From NCBI GenBank assembly GCA_021234155.1, contig JAJEKV010000021.1, positions 11,839,760 through 11,903,759 on the forward strand: a stretch of 64,000 nt of DNA, in the 5' to 3' direction. Position numbers and translations under genes: made by a program. Positions 36,701 through 47,588 of the stretch are shown here, one piece after another (within the stretch, counting starts at the first letter, position 1; the number at the start of each line of letters is the position of its first letter). This DNA comes from Isoetes taiwanensis (taxonomy: Eukaryota > Streptophyta > Lycopodiopsida > Isoetales > Isoetaceae). The notes under the pieces were generated by a model that saw nothing but the letters and a program-made list of their open reading frames with translations, ran no database searches and was not told the origin of the DNA.

Positions 36701-37755
36701 AAGCATCCCGGGTTCGGTGTTTCCACAAGATCCTGCAAAAAAGTTAGAAAAAACCCTATCGCGCATAGACAAACTAAAGTACTTACCTTTTGTTGCTTGA
36801 AACAAGCTCAGTATGAATTCTTAGGCGTTCTCATTCGCGGACATACTCAGTCTAAAAACATCGGGTCAACTGGCACGTGGTGTCTTCTCCCTTTACGGTG
36901 GTGGTGATCGTTATTGTAGCCATGCCGAAAAGTTGTATTTGGTGATTCCGCCACACTTCTTAAAATCTGATCCGGTCAACCGACTTTGGCAAGGAAGATT
37001 TCGTGGCAATGTACGAATACACATAGTGCCGTGTCCGGGATATTCACCACCTCGAATGATTAACCATTGACAGTTCCTCTGAAGAGAGAACCGTCATCAT
37101 TCGGGTCCATGTTTGCGAGTGGTAAAGGTAGGGGAGCCGGGGAGCTTGCACATCCCGAGAAGGTTTTACGCCTTTGGGTTTCTTCCACAGAAATGTAAAA
37201 CACAACAGTCGAGAAAAAATAAAGAATGCTACAAAACAAACCGACTAAGTAAAGAGTGAAAACAAAAACATAATAAACCTATGCAAGATAGACACACTAG
37301 GTTGTTGTCTAATGACAAGTAGACAAAATACCTATTGTGTCTATCGCGCATAGACATAAATGGTTTTTGTCTATGCATGCACGACAAAACCTTGGATATC
37401 TATCGCGAGCATAGACACCTTAAGTTTTGTCTCTCGTGCAAGGACAAAAAGAATTGTGTCTATCGCATAGAGACCTAATGGTTTCTACCCAAGCGTGCAA
37501 GGACAAAAAGAATTGTGTCTATGCGCGCATGGAGTAGAAAGTTATTGTGTCTATGCCGCATAGACACAACACTAGCAACTACCTACATATTTGCCCAAAA
37601 TACAAAAATATACGAACAAATATCTAAAAGTAGTGCAACTAACCTATTTTTCATTTTCCACACAAGCTAACAACATCTAAAAATGCAACAAACTAATTCT
37701 AAAAATCACCATAACTACACTAGAGGCAGGAAAAACCGTACCTTGAACTCGCCAT
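33762..37755 (-). pseudogene. ParB-like domain plus beta-class DNA methyltransferase, spliced, frameshifted
   Basis: Minus strand. A short first exon (ATG at 37755, GT donor at 37741) is followed by exon-like stretches joined by GT-AG introns (for example about 36,730-36,783 and 34,931-35,185). Around 36,070-36,105 one frame reads VDNYMYIVIGGTH, a ParB-like nucleotide-binding box (compare G-x-H-R in ParB). VDIPYG at 34,689-34,705 fits motif IV (DPPY) of amino-methyltransferases. VVDAFSGSGTTISCALRKGR and NCVAVEYDSDSVAFIKSRI (about 34,060-34,165) form motif I and the following strand of a beta-class N6-adenine or N4-cytosine enzyme. The C terminus is an acidic, disordered tail (33,762-33,900). 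ParB-like plus N6/N4 methyltransferase is a known pairing in phages and bacteria. Frames break several times, so it is decayed or the consensus has errors. Confidence 0.65.
37200..37740 (-). other. Palindrome-rich first intron of the methyltransferase gene
   Basis: Contains at least seven degenerate copies of the palindrome, for example tgtctatcgcgcatagaca (37,339), tctatcgcgagcatagac (37,398), tgtctatgcgcgcatgga (37,516) and tgtctatgccgcatagac (37,547). No coding signal. Confidence 0.6.
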
Positions 37756-38286
37756 TTCGAAAAGTGAGTGCTATCTGAGTTGTATGGAGATGTTGCAAAC
37801 TTGGGAGAAGAGAACTCGGTATGGGCGAGGCATTTGGGCGCCTAGAAGCAAGGTATCTATGTGAGAAATGACTGCCCTGGTCGGCCTATTTATACTCCGT
37901 GATTCAGTAGTTGCAGTTTTCGTATGGAAAGATACATGGGACCGATTTATTTTTTTCCCATGGGGTTGCTTATAGTACTATTGCCGCCTATCTTGGCGCA
38001 TAGGCAACCGGGAGTAGACGATATGTTTATTTCTTGAACTCATGCATGCAAAGTGTTTGTTTAGGCCATCTATGCGCGCATGACAGCAACCGAGTAGACT
38101 TATGTTTATTCTTGAACCTATCGTGCATAGTATTTGTTTGCTAATCCCACGTGCTTAGGATTTGTTAAGTGGAATGTATGGGATTTTGTTGATTTGCCGG
38201 CGCGCGCATAGGACTTGCTTGTTAGCAAACCGCGTCAAGTTTTTATTCTCGTAGAAGTAAGTCTTACAAAGTTGCTTTTGTCTTGC
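37756..38286. promoter_or_regulatory. Divergent intergenic region of element B
   Basis: About 530 bp between the two start regions. It holds degenerate palindromes (gcctatcttggcgcatagg near 37,986, catctatgcgcgcatgacag near 38,068, gccggcgcgcgcatagg near 38,196) and an imperfect direct duplication (gtagacgatatgtttatttc and agtagacttatgtttattc). Its position implies shared promoters; no core promoter can be assigned. Confidence 0.45.
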
Positions 38287-41200
38287 ATGACAAACATGTC
38301 GACAAGTGATCCATGTTAAGCCGGAAGTCCACCCGACATTTTTGTTTCGTTACGGTGGTAAGTTCTACGCTCTCCCTCACCTCCAAAGTACATTACAAAC
38401 CGTGGCAAGAATCCTCAAGAAGAAATGGAGGAGTCTCCGCCCCTTACATTTGATCCCCCTCTTCCACATTTGTCACTCCTTCACCCACTCACATAATACG
38501 TCGCTTCGTGTAAATTTAGAACTCCTTCGCTCAGAACTTTCCACCAAGGCAAATATTCTCCATCTCCTTCGCAGGGGGCGAAAATGGGAGGTCCTTCTCT
38601 TTTTGATACACCTTCTCCTTTTAAGGAGCTCGAACAAACTTCTTGGAGGATATTTGGCGTACGCTTAGGCAGATTCCACAACGGAAGTAAGGGACCTTCT
38701 GGCGAGAGAGGGTTGAAGAGGAAGATATCTCCACGTTGAGAAGAAAATCAAGGACACTATTTCCTGATCATTCTCCACCGCAGGCTCAACAAGGAATTAA
38801 GTGGCGCCGAGGTTGACAACACCACCGGTATCATAACAAGCAGAGTACCACAAGAGAGCCCTCCTTTGCAAGATCTAGCTTTTAAGAATCCCCCTCAAGT
38901 GCCAAGAGATTTAAAAGGGATCCTTTAAAAAAGTTTTAAATGCGGTGTTCTGGAACAAGCTCATGGGCTTGAAATACCAGGAGGCCTTTAAGGAGGCTAA
39001 CTCCTGTCAGAAAAAATGTTTGCAATCCTTCACATTTTACGCCATTAGGAGCATAAAGGCATAGCTTTCGTCAATGACCGGGGGTGACCGGAAGCTTACG
39101 GCTATTAACGTCGGGCGAAGGCGGAGACAACTTTTCTTACTACTTGATGAGGAAAAGCGTTTGTCAACTAGCTTTCAAAAGCATACATGCCTTAGGTAGC
39201 CGTGCTTAATGGCTAGAGTGCGTAAACGCTTTGGATTTGAATCCACGTATTGATGACTATGTCACCCAAAAAAGGTTGGCATGTCTTTGTTTAGAAGCGA
39301 GGCTTGGCTTGTGGATTCTTTTTGATGGTGCGTAGAAAGGTTGCCAAAAGTCAGTTTATCATCTAATGGATAGCTTTTGCAAGAAAGAGGTCTATTCCTT
39401 GTACAAAGATCTCTTCCGGGCTTGGACCGGAGAAGTTCATTTCTTACTCCTACTTCCGGTTGTGGAAGCAGGAATTTAACCTCGTTAGGATTAGAAGAGA
39501 CGCGGGTTTTCCGTCTGCGCGAACTTTGTTCTCTTTTGAAGGAGAAGAGATCTCGACTAAGGTTCTGGAGAGAGAAGCGGGTACTCGTTCATGTTTACCT
39601 ACACGTGCACAATCAATGTTTTCATCGATCATGCGGCGCTTAGTCAAAAATCAATCTTGCCTATGCGCGGCGCGATAGGGAAGAGTGTTTTTGTCTATGC
39701 GCATGGGCAAAAAAACAAGGTTTGCACCAGTTGGTCTTCATGTCCACTCGAGCAAAGTGTCGTCGGTCTATGCGGCGCATAAGCATAGGACACAGTTTGG
39801 TGATCTGTTTAATAAAACCGACAAAGCTTCTCATTTTGTTGCAGATCAAATTTCAGCGAAGAACTCCAAAACCGAGAGAGGCTCGGGCTTTTAGAGAGAA
39901 GGAAACCTTGCGAGCATCGAAAAAAATCACTGGAGAAGCCATTACAAGATATGTCCATTTGTGATTGATGGCATGGATCGAAAAAGACAAACCCGCCTCA
40001 CTTTGTGAATGTTCCTAAAGAGTTACCGGAAGCGGATTTTTTGAGGTTGCATTTAGTTGGTGCCCTGATTTTTAATGGTGTGGTGGACTGCAGAGTTTAC
40101 TTGACTTACCCAAACATTCATGGTGATCCTAACCTTCTTGTGACAATTCTTAACAAGATATTCTTCGGGCAAAGAAAAGCTACCTCCGGTGTTTTATGTA
40201 ATTTGGACAATACCACCGTGAGAGAACAAAAACCGTGTATTCTTTTGCTTTCTTTGTGCTAGGCCGGTAGAGCTTGGCATATTTAGGAAGGTTAAAGTGG
40301 GCTTTCTTCTAGTGGGTCACACACATGACCGGATCGACCGGATGTTCGCTTTTTCGGTGAGACTCATGAGAAAAAAGCTTTTGTCTTGACTCCTTGTTGG
40401 AAGTGATTGAACAATCTTACAATCCAGAACCGGTTATCGAGGTCTTAGCCGAGACTATCGATTTCCGTGAATTTGTTTTTCAAAAACAGTCTACTTCAGG
40501 GTCCGCCATCCACCCGCTAAATAATTTGACATTTCAGCATCATGTCAAATTCAAAATTAGCAACGGGAAAGCTTGTCTTCAAGGTAAATACTTTGTAACC
40601 TCAAGTCGGCCGCCTCGAACCGGGGTTGGAGTACCTTAAGTTTATCCCGGACGTTACGAGAAATGAAAAGAGCTTTGCAGCAGCCCCTAAAAAGTTCCAT
40701 TGACTACACCAAAAAGAATCCAGCCAAGGATCCCTTTGTCTCGCTGGCCAACATGGAGAAAAACATACGGTTGGGATTTAAGTACTTCAGTGACGTAGAC
40801 AAACGCTGGTGGGAAGACTGGTTTGAGGTCATGACAGATTTAACAAAGATCTTGAAGAGCACTGTCTTAGAGGTTCCCTTTAGATGGCCTTGTAGTCGGT
40901 AGTCACAACCGTTCAAATTCCCGAGGGGAAAGTGCGTGTCGGACTGCACTCCCACCGGTGAACAACAAAGATCCTGACCGTCAAATGTATTTAGGGGCGA
41001 GAAAAGCAGTAAAAAAGAAAGTCGGTCAAACTCCAGAAAAGCTTGCAGACTTACAAAAGGACATGTTAATAGCAGTCCCTTCAACGATGACGATGAGGAG
41101 CGTCCTTTCTGGATTGCAAGGGTCAAAGATATTACCTACAAAGATAACCTTCCTTCAGTTGTAAAGGTTCACTGGTATGCCACTAAGGCTACAGATCCAT

Positions 41201-41578
41201 ATACTGGTAGATATGATCCTCAAGTCGTTCCTGTCAAGAAGGGAAGGAAAACAATGAACAAGAATCACGTGGATGATGTCGACTTGAATGAAACAAAACC
41301 GCCCTTGCCTACGACTTTACTTTGAGGGTTGATAATAAACCGCAAAGACAACATGATTTACATTGTTGAAGGAACAAATCGAGGACACTCTGGACGACAT
41401 CGAAGAAACCGAGGCGCCTACTTCGTCCAGTTCTTCAGGCGAACCAACAGAGGGTCCTAGTAGTGGAGATGAAGAAGGAATCGATGAGTATGACGACGTT
41501 CCTGATGAAGCCACTCTCGCCGATTGGGTAGCGCTAACCCCGGCAAGAAGTCGCTATTGTAAAGGTGTAAATTTGTAG
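38287..41578 (+). pseudogene. DUF7869-type protein, probable transposase, with chromatin-reader-like C-terminal part
   Basis: Plus strand, frameshifted. Features in order: CQKKCLQSFTFYAIRSI (about 39,008-39,055); WKQEFNLVRIRRDAGF then CSLLKE in a shifted frame (39,462-39,560); an intron full of palindromes ending TTTTGTTGCAG at about 39,843; FVIDGMDRKR (about 39,960); YPNIHGDPNLLVTILNKIFF (about 40,106-40,165); NLDNTTVREQKP (about 40,202); KVKVGFLLVGHTHDRIDRMF (about 40,290-40,350). The DGMD, LDN and HTHDRID blocks are the signature of DUF7869 proteins of plants, oomycetes and protists. The three acidic positions could form an RNase H-fold DDE/D triad (inference). DDDEERPFWIARVKDI and VVKVHWYATK (41,085-41,200) resemble a BAH or Tudor-like reader, followed by an acidic tail ending at 41,578. 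Frame breaks, including one between LDNT and HTHD, make it non-functional as read. Confidence 0.65.
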
Positions 41579-42311
41579 TTACATTCTTTGCACTTTGAGG
41601 CTTTAATATTTTTGTAACGTAAGTTGTTTGAAAAGCAAGCAAGACTTTTGGTATTTGTTTGTGATACACTCTTGTTTTATGCGGCAAAGCTTGTGTAAAC
41701 TTTGTAAGGATGTTGAATATTAAACAAAAGACCTTTAGGAGTACTTTTTTTTATTTTCATTTCTTGAAATAATTTTTTGTCTTGGATATATCTATTGGCG
41801 CATAGACATTTTATCTAAAAAGTTTGTTCCAGTGCTTGGTGAATGAACCAGATTGTGCCTTCTTTGCAAGCTTTTTAGATCTTAAGTGAAAGAGATTCAA
41901 GCTCATCTGCTTTTCGAAGTGATTTGTATTATTTTTGGTATACCAAAAATTTCTAACGGGACCTGCCTATCAAGATAGCACCTTGTCTCCGTGTTTTTCT
42001 AGGACTACTAACGGAACCTGTATTTTTCCTTTTTTGCTAGCTTTTAAAAGTTGTACTAGCTAAGATTCCAACTATTTTTTTTTCGTTGATTTCTTGTCCG
42101 TGCTAGCTTCCCCAAGTTTTTTTTTTGTTTTTAGGACACCCAAAAATGGTGCACGGAAAGTAAAAAGAACAGCATTTTTTAATAATTAGACGCCAAAAAG
42201 AGCACCTGTTAACTAAATTTGTAGTCTATTTTTTTAAGTGACCCCCCAAAAGTGGTCGAATTTATGGGAATCTTAGGGAATCTACAAAAGATGCTTTTTA
42301 TTAGTGCAATT

Positions 42312-42345
42312 GCAGGTCATTAGTGCGTTTGATCCGTCACCTTGT
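42312..42345 (-). repeat. Right terminal inverted repeat of element B
   Basis: The reverse complement matches 33186-33219 with one mismatch (A for T). Followed by aata, matching the AATA before the left end. Confidence 0.9.
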
Positions 42346-42402
42346 TAATAGGGAAAATATCCTATTTCAAAGAAAAGGGCTCGTGTAAAGTAAGTCTACC
42401 TT

Positions 42403-42436
42403 AACAAGGTGCTGCGCACGAGGGGTTGCCCTCCGA
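42403..42436 (+). repeat. Transposon-terminus-like sequence T, copy 2
   Basis: AACAAGGTGCTGCGCACGAG and on; 32/34 identical to the reverse complement of 23137-23170. The first nine bases, AACAAGGTG, equal the first nine of the element B end 58 bp away. No matching right end was found. Confidence 0.55.
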
Positions 42437-43690
42437 TGACGCGAAAGTGTGTTTTTATGGTTTCTATTTCAACGTTTGTTTTCATGTTTTTTATTTGATT
42501 GTTCTTTAAGATTGAACTTGAATGCTGATTTATTTTTTGCATCTGGTTTGTCTCTTTCGATCGCTTATGTATTGTATAGGAGCAAGAAATAAGGATATAA
42601 GAATTGGAATTTGGACATTCTTCTTTCCTTTGCTTTGTTTGCAATGTACATGGTGAAAGAACTTTGCTTTAGTAAAACATCATTGGTCCTGCATAGTACA
42701 TCTCATATGGATGCTTTGAACCTAGTATGGATTCGAGGAGTACTAGGCAGCGTGTGTGCAGCCATCGCCGCTGCTTGTGTCTTGGTTGTCCACACAAATT
42801 TTTACCCAAGACATTTTTTTTTCTATTTTAATCAATGAGATGACAAAGTATTTTTCCATGTCGTTACTAAAGCTAGCAATGTCGGGCATATATCACTAAT
42901 CACATATAAGAGGCTATAATTTAATCACTCATTTATTAGTTTGTGGTCGTTGGCTTTTAATGGCCTAGATAGAAGAGGCCCACGACAATAAGATACTTGT
43001 TGTTTTAATAAATAGCTTATAGCCCATACTACAATTGATATCCACTAAAAACGGACAAGAATTGAATCACCTAAGATAAAGATTAAATGGATTCACTACT
43101 TATTGTTAGGCACTCAAATGAATATTTATTTATATTTGCACGAATGAACATTGCCTTTTTGTTAACATTCCCGAGGGTCAACATTGGCATCCATATAACA
43201 TGGGCCATTGTTTTTCCTCCGAAATTAAAACAGAGAGGGTAATTCATATGCTTTGCTTAAATAAAAGTCGAGTTTTTTTTCTATTAAGTCATGGCATTAA
43301 ACATTCGCTTCTGAATCCTGGAGTAGCGTTATAGTTCTTGCAAAATCTGATTGTTTGGATTTTCAAATTCAAAAGCAGTATATTTATGAACTCCTGTAAA
43401 TGCAAATACTCCTGGCAAAGATGCTCATAGACTCTCGCAATATTTTTTTTTCTTTTTATTAATGACCATATCCATAAACCTATAACCACTGTGGTTATTT
43501 ACAGGGTCAGGAAATATATCTTCATAATTCATAGTTTTACGAAGTATTTAGTTATTTTTTTCAAGCAAAAACATAAAGACAAATAATGCGTCCAAGCTTA
43601 TGGTCCGAAATTCCGTTTCACAAATCCTATAAACTCATAAGTTCTACCGTCTTGCCCTATAGCTTGCATACCTTAGCTCGTTAATGTCTT
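42437..43690. other. No recognisable gene
   Basis: AT-rich with short ORFs. Possibly the body of an element starting at terminus T, but no coding content is recognised. Confidence 0.4.
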
Positions 43691-43779
43691 GGGGATCGAT
43701 CTTAGAAAGCTACTTTTCGATCAAAGTCCTGGTCTTCCTACTTGGAAAAATGCTCGAGCAAGAAGCACCGGTTAGCCGG

Positions 43780-43935
43780 TTCCCAAAGGGACTGCCCAAC
43801 AATAGTGGCCACCGCCAGTTTACACCCGATAGCAAGTTTGGAGCAGTCATTAGCATATTCCTGGCATATACCTGAAATATGCTATAAACCCATATGGACA
43901 AGGGCTTGCCTCCCTAGGAGGCAACCCAAAAGGGG
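43780..43935 (+). repeat. Dispersed repeat family R3, copy 2
   Basis: gcatatacctgaaatatgc, then ttgcctccctaggaggcaac, the same pair of palindromes as copies at 22.3 kb and 52.8 kb. The preceding ggttagccggtt is shared with the 52.7-kb copy. Confidence 0.7.
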
Positions 43936-44207
43936 ATAAAGGAAAACAATTCAGAGCCGAAATGTAAGTATGCCAAGAGATTGAGGACTTAAAATTGTCA
44001 AAAAAAATCAATTAACACATATAATGAAGTGAATTGAATCAAATTAAATTGAATTGATGGCTTGATACTCATTCCTAAAAGTTGGGTACAAATTTGGGCC
44101 AATTGGAACCTCTAAAAAGGTATTAACATATAAGGGACTTTGAAACACTACTAAGACAATGTTCCATCATCGACCCAACGAGTTGGAATTGAGAACTTTT
44201 GATTCAA

Positions 44208-44287
44208 GCAATGGCTTGAATGTTGATATTACTCAAAAGAAGCCATGGCAATGGCTTGAATGTTGATATTATCCGAAAGAAGTCATG
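44208..44287. repeat. 40-bp tandem duplication
   Basis: The unit gcaatggcttgaatgttgat and on occurs at 44208-44247 and 44248-44287 with four differences. Confidence 0.9.
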
Positions 44288-44792
44288 ATGTGGGGATTTT
44301 ATGTGTTTTTGAGCCGATGTTACTATTATCCTTTTGAAGCAAAAGCAAAAGTTCTTGCCAAAACAAGCAGAGCCATCTAAAGGCTCAATTGACATTTTCA
44401 TTATAGCATCCCATGCTAAGACACGGTCTTTACATAGCCATTTCTACTTGGCAATAGTTTTGGGGGAGGAACTAGGTACTTGAAGTTTGCTAATAGAAGG
44501 AGAACCATAAGGTCAGCATCGACATGGAGAGGAAGGAAATAAAAAAAAAACCTTTAAAGAACTCAAACGAGCTTTAGATCGGAACTCAAACGAGCTTAAA
44601 TTAGACCATCGTTGTTGGGATCGAAGATGTCAAAAATGCTAAAAAATGCTGTGTATTTCTGGAGATTCTACATATCTTGAACTGTCAACAATTAGAAACG
44701 CCAAGCCTTGTGCATTAACTCTTCAATTTTTCGACCAATTTGCTCCCTCCAATTTGATCCAATTTTCCTCCAATTTTCTCCAATAAGGCCAA

Positions 44793-44835
44793 GCAAAATT
44801 TGGGGAGTTCTTTACGTTTACTCCCCAAATTTTGC
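44793..44835. repeat. Perfect hairpin, 16-bp arms
   Basis: gcaaaatttggggagt at 44793-44808 and its reverse complement at 44820-44835, with an 11-nt loop. Could be a small foldback element; no gene adjoins it. Confidence 0.85.
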
Positions 44836-45902
44836 CTCACAGACATTGGAATGCGGTCAACATAAGTGTCTCAATTTGTCTAGTCTATTATTTCGTCCAA
44901 TAGGGATAACTTGATTTAGAGACTCAAAATATGGTGTACTAGAAGCTCCCTAATTTTGCCCAGTCTATTTCTATTTCTATTACAAGTTAACTGGCAAGTC
45001 ATGCCCTCTCGTTTTATATTCTAACCACATTAACACTTTAAATTAATACTTGTTGGCTAGTTATTGGACTTCGAACCCTTTTCTGGAATCTAAATAGATC
45101 AATCCTAAACTTCTACAAGAATAATAACACTTATGGATCTGACCCAATCATTAGCATGCCATGGTGAGCAACCTATGGCCATTTTCGAAGAGAGAAGTCG
45201 ACTATGAAATGGGAGTATTGTGGCCAATCAGCTTTCTTTTATTTCCAATCCTTGTATCCGAGGAGGTTTGGGGACAAAAATGCTTTTTTTTTGATCCAAT
45301 GTAGGTAGTTACAAGGAAGCTTTTACACTCTTGGCATTTATCTGAAATCCCACGGATACTATGGATTACTCGGCTTTAAGCCAACCTCGGAGACCTTCCT
45401 GTATGTTTCCTCCTACCGCTTTCTCAACATGAGATATACGGATAGCCCTTAACAATTTCCTTTAAAAAGCAATGACTTCCTCCTGTTGAACCTAGAGATC
45501 TCTTCTGCCCCTCTTTGCGGAAGAGAAATAATTTTCTCCTTTCAAGTCTAGCCTGTAAGACCCTTCCCATGCCCCGGTTTCTTCTGTGCTTCCTTTTTTT
45601 CCAAGGATATGATCGATGACGATATGGGAAATGTCTTAGAATGTGCAAGCACCTTATTGTTACTCTTATTTTGCAATCCTTGGGTACTTTGTCACCAAGT
45701 TTCCCATTAGAACATAAATCGAGAAGGCTCGGTTCAAAAAAGGAGTAAGCGTCCTCATCCCCAGTCATAGCTTCAAAAGGTAAGCAGGGAGAAGACTATG
45801 CTATATGGCCCCTTAAAACACTTGCCAAAAGATGTATACAAACCAAAATAGAATATTCCTACCTTGCTAAGAACAACAATATGACTTTAAAAAGGTGCAT
45901 AC

Positions 45903-46012
45903 TTCTGCGCAGCGGGGCGAGAGGCTTTAGAACTGGCATTGATATCCCACAACCTCAGTGTATTGTCTGCTGAGCCCAAAGCAAGCAGGGAACCTTCACC
46001 GTTGGGATAAAA
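45903..46012 (-). pseudogene. TAF5: TAF5 homologue, last WD40 exon found
   Basis: The minus strand encodes YPNGEGSLLALGSADNTLRL followed by WDINASSK, the last WD repeats of plant TAF5 (compare EGSLLASGSAD...LWDV). A GT donor follows at 45902. The expected acceptor just before the TAT codon is missing: the sequence reads CTCCATGTTTTATCCC with no AG in a usable phase. The following C-terminal exon (TRRNLLFAAG in the family) was not found in the window. Confidence 0.75.
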
Positions 46013-47520
46013 CATGGAGTTTAGTTATTTACACATGGAATAAAGAATATCTTCAATTCCTAAATGTAGTACGAGTGGAAAGCAAATTTCAATGAACATT
46101 TGGAAAATTTAATGCTGGCAAATCGGCTTTTCTGAATAGCACAGTGGACAACCTCTTTGGCATATGTCATGAAACACTCAACAACCATTCATACATCCAG
46201 CGTCTAAACATTATCAGAGTTATGCTCACAATTAACAGCAAAATGCTCATGCGGTCATTTGCATCTAGCGGAATCTTCCTTCAAGCATAGGGTCATCAAA
46301 ATCTCTCAAGATCTTAACGAAATGTTGTCTTATGGTTATATGCTACATCACTACAAGAGAAGAGGTGAATTAGTGTCAGCAAAATGTCACTAAAATTTTA
46401 GAAAAGACGCACTATGACATTGTTAGTGACATTATACATGTGACACAATTTACGTCACTAATGAAGTCATTGCTTCTGTCACCATTAGTGTCAATAAATT
46501 TGGGATGGCGTTATAGATGTTGCTACTAGCGTCATTTATAGCATCACTAGTTGCTTCACTTATAGCATCAGTATTTGCATCACTATATAGTAATATTTAT
46601 TAATGACACTATAAGTGTTGCTATTAGCATCATTTATAGCGTCACTAGTTGCTTCACTTATAGCATTAATATTTGTGTCATACCCATTCATATCTAGTAG
46701 TGACATTATAAGTGTTGTTAATAGCATCAAATATAATAGCATCACAAGTGTCACCAATTTTGTCATTCTATGACAATAAATGTTGCTATTATTAACATCA
46801 CTTATAGTGTCGCATATTGTCTCATCATTACTGTCAATCATTATGACTGTTAAGATTAACATTGTAACATGATCTAGTGTGCTTCATCCTTATCATTATT
46901 ATTTGCTTTTATCATTATTGCCAGTTATTATATCAACATCTATTAACGTTGTTATTGCGTATCAGCTATAATAACATCACGGATAAGATTAGTACTTGTA
47001 TTCATGTCGCCTTTGACATCACCTTTTATCATCATGAAGTTCAAAAGTTACATCATATTTTGAATCACTATGAAAGACTTGTATGAATACCACTAAAAAC
47101 TCACATAGGGCTCAACAATTTTTTTTACAAGGTTTGCCCATATTCCATAGTTTGTCCCATATTCTCGTTTTAAAATATTTCTAGGTTCTCTAACATCAAC
47201 ATCTTGCAATCCCCAAACCTTTTTATTTTAGGGTTTGGTAACTAGGTTCATTGTAAAACATCATTACATTTTCTAGCTTATTGTACGAATTGTAAATAAG
47301 GTGATGGGTTTTCTATCTTCCTTCCTTCTATCTTATTGTAGTCACTTGAGGCTTAGCTATATATGGTACATTATATAAATTCTTCAAATTCATTTAATTC
47401 AAATCTATTTCAATATCTCAATACGTGAAAGTAACTAGACAACTAATCTTGTAAATTGCGCTAACATTTTAATAATGTTGGAAAGTTAATTATCTCAAGC
47501 AGAAATAGAATAGCATGAAC

Positions 47521-47588
47521 TACTTAGTGTGGTTGCTACTTTGTAGGATATTACTACTCAGCGTGGTTGCTACTTTGTAGGATATTAC
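47521..47588. repeat. 34-bp tandem duplication
   Basis: tacttagtgtggttgctact and on at 47521-47554, repeated at 47555-47588 with two differences. Confidence 0.9.

Larger units (their letters stand above)
33186..42345. mobile_element. 9.16-kb DNA transposon with ParB-methyltransferase and DUF7869 genes (element B)
   Basis: The ends are 34-bp inverted repeats starting AACAAGGTGACGGATCAA, identical except for one base, flanked by AATA on both sides (candidate 4-bp duplication). Inside are two divergent genes: a ParB-like/DNA methyltransferase gene (33762-37755, minus) and a DUF7869-type gene (about 38287-41578, plus), separated by about 530 bp. A 20-bp palindrome and degenerate copies are scattered through the non-coding parts. 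The base composition and GCGC-rich palindromes set it apart from the AT-rich surroundings. I know of no named superfamily with this layout. Ends and genes are seen directly; transposition by the DUF7869 protein is inference. Confidence 0.85.
43936..45902. other. No recognisable gene
   Basis: A minus-strand 114-codon ORF (45,424-45,768, basic) lies beside a poly-T tract at about 45,287. I do not recognise it; it may be part of a decayed retroposon. Confidence 0.4.

Noticed and set aside
33762-37755. Endogenous giant-virus origin of the ParB-methyltransferase region
   Set aside because: No capsid, polymerase or other viral hallmark is present, the genes contain introns, and the region has its own transposon ends.
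45424-45768. 114-codon minus-strand ORF as a gene
   Set aside because: Basic, low-complexity C-terminal half, no recognised motif, next to a poly-T tract; more likely decayed retroposon sequence.
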